Positions 59,769-64,000 of a stretch of 64,000 nt of DNA are shown here, piece after piece. Numbering within the stretch: the stretch's first letter is position 1; the number at the start of each line of letters is the position of its first letter. Source of the DNA: Pelagihabitans pacificus (GTDB lineage Bacteria; Bacteroidota; Bacteroidia; Flavobacteriales; Flavobacteriaceae); NCBI RefSeq assembly GCF_009371985.2, contig NZ_VIKU02000004.1, forward strand, positions 62,001-126,000. Direction: 5' to 3'. The translations under genes and the position numbers were made by a program. A model generated the notes under the pieces. It ran no database searches, was not told where the DNA came from, and saw nothing but the letters and a program-made list of their open reading frames with translations.

Positions 59769-62051
59769 ATCAAAAGTTTTAGAATAAATAATAGGTCCTT
59801 TTGGATTACCACCCTTTTTTGCGTAGCCTCTTTGCCTGTTTCTGGTCAGAAAGCCGAACTTCATGGAAAGGTTACCGAAAAGGGTATTCCCATACCCTAT
59901 GCGAACGTGTACCTAGAAGGCACATCGCTTGGTACCGTTACGGGTAGGAAGGGAGATTTTCATTTGAGGCATATCCCCGCGGACATCTATGAACTAAAGG
60001 TGACGATACTCGGGTATCTTCCCTATTCGGAGAAAATTCGGTTGGGTCCGACCGAGACTAAATCGGTTTCCATCGAACTGCAGCCGGCTTTGGAACAGTT
60101 GAATGAAATGGTGGTTACCGGTACCTTGAAAGCGGTGAATCGTTCGGAAAGTCCCGTTCCTGTGGAAGTCTATAGTCCTACCTTTTTGAAAAAAAATCCG
60201 ACTGCCAGTATTTTTGAGGCCCTGCAAAACGTCAACGGGGTACGCCCACAAATTAACTGTAATGTTTGTAATACGGGAGATATCCATATTAATGGCTTGG
60301 AAGGGCCTTACACCCTGGTATTGATCGATGGCATGCCCATTGTGAGCGGGCTTGGAACGGTTTACGGGCTTACTGGAATACCCAATTCATTGATTGATCA
60401 AATCGAAATCGTGAAAGGACCGGCATCCAGCCTTTATGGCAGCGAAGCGGTTGGGGGGCTCATCAATATCATTACCAAGAACACTTTGGAAGCACCTGAT
60501 TTTTTTGCCGATGCCTTTGCGACCGGTTGGGGGGAATACAATTTGGATGTGGGAGCCAAAATCAGTATCGGCAAAAAGACCGATATGTTGCTGGGCATCA
60601 ATTATTTTAACTATGATACACCCATTGACAATAATGGCGACAATTTTACAGACCTAACACTACAGGACCGTATCTCCGTCTTTCAAAAATGGAATTTTAA
60701 ACGGAAAAACGACCGTATTTTTTCTTTGGCAGGTCGTTTCTTTTATGAAGATCGGTGGGGTGGTGAACTGCAATGGACTCCCAAGTTCAGAGGTGGCGAT
60801 GAGATTTACGGTGAGAGTATTTATACCCGTCGATGGGAGGTATTGGGAAAATATCAACTACCTACTGACGAAAAGATGCTGCTTTCGTTTTCCTATAACG
60901 ATCATAGTCAAAATTCCGTTTATGGCATCGTACCTTACCTAGCCGATCAGCGCATCGGGTTCGGGCAATTGACTTGGGACAAGACCCTTGGCAAGCACGA
61001 TTTGCTGATCGGTAGTGCTCTGCGCTACAATTACTATGATGACAATACCACAGCTACCACTTTTGCCGATGAGGTCGTTATTCCCAGTTTATTCGTACAG
61101 GATGAAATGGCCCTAGCCAAAAAACACTCCCTTTTGTTGGGAGCACGGTACGATTATGACAACCGACATGGGCATATTTTTACCCCACGAACCGCCTATC
61201 GGTGGAAAATATCCGATAACGACATCCTACGATTCAACGCGGGTACGGGCTTTCGGGTAGTTAATTTATTTACCGAAGAACATGCGGCATTGACCGGAGC
61301 GCGCGATGTGATCGTCACGGAGGAATTGAAACCTGAACGTTCGTATAACCTGAACCTCAATTATCTTAAAAAGGTTTATGCCGATAATGGAGTATTCGCC
61401 AGTCTGGACGTATCGGCTTTTTATACGCATTTTAGCAATGCCATTTTGCCGGACTATGACACAAATCCCAATCAGATTATTTATGACAATCTAAACGGTA
61501 GGTCGGTTTCCCAAGGTGTGAGTGTTAATTTGGATGTTGTTTTTCCCAATGGGTTCAAGTTCTTGCTTGGGGGCACCTTTCAAGATGTGAGTCAAACAGA
61601 AAACGGAATCACTACACAGCAAATACTCACGGAAAGCTTTACCGGGACCTGGAATCTATCGTATCATTTCAGAAACCTTCAACTTTTGATAGACTATACC
61701 GGCAACCTCTATGGCCCAATGCGGTTACCCACTTTAGGGGAAAACGACCCGCGCCGGGATTTCTCACCCATATGGAGTATCCAAAATGTACAATTTACCT
61801 ACAAGGGCCTAAAGGATTTTGAAGTGTACGGGGGCATTAAAAATTTGCTCGACTGGACGCCCAATCGAGGCAACCCGTTTATCATTGCCCGGGCGAAAGA
61901 TCCCTTCGATAAAGACGTCAGCTTTGATGGCAATGGAAACGTAGTCGCAACGCCCGACAACCCGTTCGGGCTCACCTTTGATCCATCCTATGTGTATGGC
62001 CCCAATCAAGGGGTCCGTGGATTTTTTGGATTGCGTTATCGCTTGAATTAG
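59769..62051 (+). CDS. TonB-dependent outer-membrane receptor
   Basis: About 760 residues. The frame is open from a stop at 59766, and ATC at 59769 would give MKSFRINNRSFW then ITTLFCVASLPVSGQ, a complete signal peptide. The first standard codon (TTG at 59832) would remove most of it. N-terminal CarboxypepD_reg domain (ELHGKVTEKGIPIPYANVYLEGTSLGTVTGRKGDF). Plug domain: INCNVCNTGDIHINGLEG with a C-x2-C, then IDGMPIVSGLGTVYG, PASSLYGSEAVGGLINIITK. C-terminal strand ends FFGLRYRLN. Energised import of a metal chelate is likely, given the facing metalloregulator and ZIP gene; ligand unknown. Confidence 0.9.
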   Translation: MKSFRINNRSFWITTLFCVASLPVSGQKAELHGKVTEKGIPIPYANVYLEGTSLGTVTGRKGDFHLRHIPADIYELKVTILGYLPYSEKIRLGPTETKSVSIELQPALEQLNEMVVTGTLKAVNRSESPVPVEVYSPTFLKKNPTASIFEALQNVNGVRPQINCNVCNTGDIHINGLEGPYTLVLIDGMPIVSGLGTVYGLTGIPNSLIDQIEIVKGPASSLYGSEAVGGLINIITKNTLEAPDFFADAFATGWGEYNLDVGAKISIGKKTDMLLGINYFNYDTPIDNNGDNFTDLTLQDRISVFQKWNFKRKNDRIFSLAGRFFYEDRWGGELQWTPKFRGGDEIYGESIYTRRWEVLGKYQLPTDEKMLLSFSYNDHSQNSVYGIVPYLADQRIGFGQLTWDKTLGKHDLLIGSALRYNYYDDNTTATTFADEVVIPSLFVQDEMALAKKHSLLLGARYDYDNRHGHIFTPRTAYRWKISDNDILRFNAGTGFRVVNLFTEEHAALTGARDVIVTEELKPERSYNLNLNYLKKVYADNGVFASLDVSAFYTHFSNAILPDYDTNPNQIIYDNLNGRSVSQGVSVNLDVVFPNGFKFLLGGTFQDVSQTENGITTQQILTESFTGTWNLSYHFRNLQLLIDYTGNLYGPMRLPTLGENDPRRDFSPIWSIQNVQFTYKGLKDFEVYGGIKNLLDWTPNRGNPFIIARAKDPFDKDVSFDGNGNVVATPDNPFGLTFDPSYVYGPNQGVRGFFGLRYRLN

Positions 62052-62075
62052 AAAGAAAACACCATCTCCAATCCG

Positions 62076-62083
62076 TATCTTTG
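62076..62083 (+). promoter_or_regulatory. -7 promoter element before lycopene cyclase
   Basis: TATCTTTG matches the TAnnTTTG box of Bacteroidota promoters and is identical to that of the SCO gene. No clear -33 TTG is visible at the usual distance. Transcription would start near 62090, favouring translation from about 62120 rather than 62171. Confidence 0.4.
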
Positions 62084-62119
62084 TGCTACCTTGGATTATC
62101 AATCTAAATAACAGCCTGC

Positions 62120-63265
62120 ATCAAGACGAAATTTGATTATATTATTATAGGGGCGGGGGCAGCTGGACTGATGTTGGCCGATGCCATCGGAAAGGACTCT
62201 TTTTTTAAGAATAAATCAATTCTTCTTTTAGACAAGGATGCCAAAAGAACGAACGATCGAACTTGGTGTTTTTGGGAAAAGGAGCAAGGGCCGTTCGAAT
62301 CGATTGTCCATAAAAGATGGCCTGCGATTTATTTTGGGGGTAAACAGTTCTCCAAAAGGTTTGAAATCGCCCCCTACCACTACAAAATGATTCGGGGTAT
62401 CGACTTCTATACCTTGCATATGAAGCGTATTGAGAACTACGCGAATGTCGATTTCTTGCAAAGGGAAGTCTTGAACGTACATGATGATGGCAGCTCGGTC
62501 ACCGTAACCACTTCATCGGAAACCTTTAGCGCCCAGCGATGTTTTAATAGCATCTTTACCTATCAAATGGCTACGCAACAGACAAAATACCCGGTATTGC
62601 AACAGCATTTTGTGGGATGGTTCGTGAAAACCACAAAAGAAGTTTTTGATGTGGAGCAGGCCACTTATATGGACTTTTCCATTCCGCAAAAGGGAAATAC
62701 CCGTTTTATGTACGTATTGCCTTTGTCACCAACGGAAGCCCTGGTCGAATATACCCTGTTTTCAAAAGAGCTGCTTCCGCTAAAGCAGTATGAAACTGCG
62801 CTTGAAACGTACTTGATAAGAGATTTGGGCTGCGAGGACTATCAAATCTTGGAGGAGGAAAAGGGGAGTATTCCTATGACATGCTATGATTTTCAGGAGC
62901 ATCATACCCAGAACATGCGATATATCGGAACGGCTGGTGGGTGGGCGAAGCCGAGTACAGGGTACACTTTTATGAGTACCATAAAAAAAGTGCCGAAGCT
63001 CTTGGAGTATATCAAAACGGGGAAAGACCTACGAAAGCTCCGCTTCAAAAATAAATTTTGGTACTACGACCTACTGTTATTGGATATCCTAGACGATGAT
63101 AACAGTAAAGGCCAACCAATTTTCGAAAGTTTGTTCAAAAACCGTTCTCCCCAATTAATATTCAAGTTCTTGGATGAACAGACCAATCTTGTGGGAGATC
63201 TTAGGTTTATCTCGGCCCCCCCCAGTATGCCTTTCATAAAGGCCATGTTGGGAAGGTTGTTCTAG
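62120..63265 (+). CDS. crtY: lycopene cyclase (CrtY type)
   Basis: A 381-residue flavoprotein-like cyclase that forms beta rings on lycopene in carotenoid synthesis. Rossmann motif GAGAAG at residues 11-16, then LLLDKDAKRTNDRTWCFWEKEQGPFESIVHKRW, MIRGIDFYTLHM, QHFVGWFVKT and TAGGWAKPSTGYTF. The conserved N-terminus KFDYIIIGAGAAGLML requires initiation near 62120, where the frame offers only ATC AAG ACG AAA; the first standard codon (ATG, 62171) lies after the dinucleotide motif. Ends 4 bases into the convergent polyprenyl synthase gene. Confidence 0.9.
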   Translation: MKTKFDYIIIGAGAAGLMLADAIGKDSFFKNKSILLLDKDAKRTNDRTWCFWEKEQGPFESIVHKRWPAIYFGGKQFSKRFEIAPYHYKMIRGIDFYTLHMKRIENYANVDFLQREVLNVHDDGSSVTVTTSSETFSAQRCFNSIFTYQMATQQTKYPVLQQHFVGWFVKTTKEVFDVEQATYMDFSIPQKGNTRFMYVLPLSPTEALVEYTLFSKELLPLKQYETALETYLIRDLGCEDYQILEEEKGSIPMTCYDFQEHHTQNMRYIGTAGGWAKPSTGYTFMSTIKKVPKLLEYIKTGKDLRKLRFKNKFWYYDLLLLDILDDDNSKGQPIFESLFKNRSPQLIFKFLDEQTNLVGDLRFISAPPSMPFIKAMLGRLF

Positions 63266-64000
63266 ACTTTTCTGCGCATCAGGTTTTTGCCAAAAGCTTT
63301 TAATACGGCCTTTTTATCTTCGGAAATTTCCAGATAACCCAGCACTTCGAAGGCTTTTTCGGTGTAATCGGCTATCGCAGTTTGGGTACTTTCGGCGCCG
63401 CCGCTGGTCTCAAAAATTTCCTTTATTGACTGAATCTTATCCGATGGGTCATTGGGTTGTATCGAAAATAGTGCCTCCAGTTCTTTTCGTTGACTGTCGG
63501 TTCCCATCTCCATGGCCCTTAGATATAAATAGGTTTTTTTGTTTTCAATAATGTCTCCTCCAACTTGTTTTCCAAAAGTGTCGGGATCTCCGAAGGCATC
63601 CAGATAATCATCCTTTAATTGAAACGCGATGCCCAGATTTCGCCCGAACTGATAAATACCTTCCTGGCAGGTAGCTGAAGCATCGGCAATTAAGGCTCCC
63701 ATTTTAAGGGCTGCCCCTACAAGTACCGCCGTCTTATATTCGATCATTTTCAGATACTCCGGTATGGTCACATCATCGCGGGTTTCAAAATCCACATCAT
63801 ATTGTTGACCTTCACAGACTTCGATGGCGGTTTTGCTAAACAGCTGCGCCAAACGTCGAAACAATTCCCCTTGGTAATTTTCGAACAGTTGATAGGCATT
63901 GATGAGCATTGCGTCACCTGAGAGGATACCTGTGTTGACATCCCATTTCTCATGTACCGTCGCTTTTCCCCTGCGCAACGGGGCATCATCCATAATATCA
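63262..64000 (-). CDS. polyprenyl diphosphate synthase, C-terminal part
   Basis: Partial gene leaving the right edge. The visible part begins in the first aspartate motif (DIMDDAPLRRGKATVHEKW) and contains the second (AFQLKDDYLDAFGDP) plus GGDIIENKKTYLYL, all hallmarks of trans-prenyl chain-elongating enzymes (FPP/GGPP synthase group). It makes the linear precursor of carotenoids or quinones. Location next to lycopene cyclase suggests a GGPP-type product, but chain length cannot be read without the N-terminus. Confidence 0.92.
   Translation of the reverse strand, partial: DIMDDAPLRRGKATVHEKWDVNTGILSGDAMLINAYQLFENYQGELFRRLAQLFSKTAIEVCEGQQYDVDFETRDDVTIPEYLKMIEYKTAVLVGAALKMGALIADASATCQEGIYQFGRNLGIAFQLKDDYLDAFGDPDTFGKQVGGDIIENKKTYLYLRAMEMGTDSQRKELEALFSIQPNDPSDKIQSIKEIFETSGGAESTQTAIADYTEKAFEVLGYLEISEDKKAVLKAFGKNLMRRKV

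Noticed and set aside
1-64000. CRISPR array or rRNA operon
   Set aside because: No regularly spaced repeats with unique spacers and no rRNA-like conserved segments were seen; the motif copies are separated by genes.

Overview
The window looks like a chromosome segment of a marine-type member of the Flavobacteriaceae (Bacteroidota). Supporting signs are many small lipoproteins, a SusC-like carboxypeptidase-regulatory TonB receptor, DUF4097/DUF4153/DUF4421/DUF2141 families, FeoB followed by a small Cys-rich membrane protein, a CusA-TolC fusion, a lycopene cyclase next to a polyprenyl synthase (carotenoid pigment), and promoters of the TTG-N20-TAnnTTTG type. No ribosomal RNA genes or CRISPR arrays were seen.

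Layout. 1-11.9 kb is ordinary chromosome: DUF4153 membrane protein (partial), a carbohydrate-binding-like lipoprotein, ogt, a CNNM/CBS transporter, a serine hydrolase, hemB, a large SF2 helicase with membrane helices, two coupled lipoproteins, DUF4421 and hemF. 12.3-35.8 kb is an accessory region, visibly more AT-rich in parts, mostly on the plus strand and built of one- or two-gene units. Two repeated junction types mark these units. (i) An 18-bp motif, AAAGTTCAAATAAACGAT, occurs about 13 times between units. (ii) Some units are bounded by short inverted repeats whose sequence is unit-specific (GTTACCA/TGGTAAC, TTGGCACAA/TTGTGCCAA, TTGTTAGCGTTT/AAACGCTAACAA), with imperfect hairpin elements between them. 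The arrangement is that of an integron cassette array without a nearby integrase. Its cargo includes a HEPN-motif protein, a DUF1883-TIR protein, a membrane coiled-coil protein, a toxin-antitoxin pair, hydrolases and single-helix peptides.

The right part of this region (26.5-35.8 kb) is also a tRNA-Asn genomic island. An intact tRNA-Asn at 35.76-35.83 kb and a displaced 43-bp copy of its 3' half at 26.53 kb flank it, and a decayed tyrosine recombinase lies just inside the left end. It carries an IS3 fragment, surface proteins, a phosphotriesterase-like enzyme and an unusual LysR-HTH/methyltransferase fusion.

35.9-64 kb returns to chromosome. It holds rseP, a SCO protein, feoA-feoB-small Cys-rich protein (ferrous iron uptake), a sigma factor/anti-sigma/DUF4097 operon, DUF423, SDR and TetR genes, a MITE-like element, small secreted proteins, an S9 peptidase, and a heavy-metal efflux operon (His-rich protein, CusA-TolC fusion, CusB). 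Next come a DtxR-type metalloregulator with a ZIP transporter facing a TonB receptor across a palindromic operator, then lycopene cyclase and the end of a polyprenyl diphosphate synthase. Several genes start with TTG or GTG, and two (TonB receptor, lycopene cyclase) seem to start with ATC.
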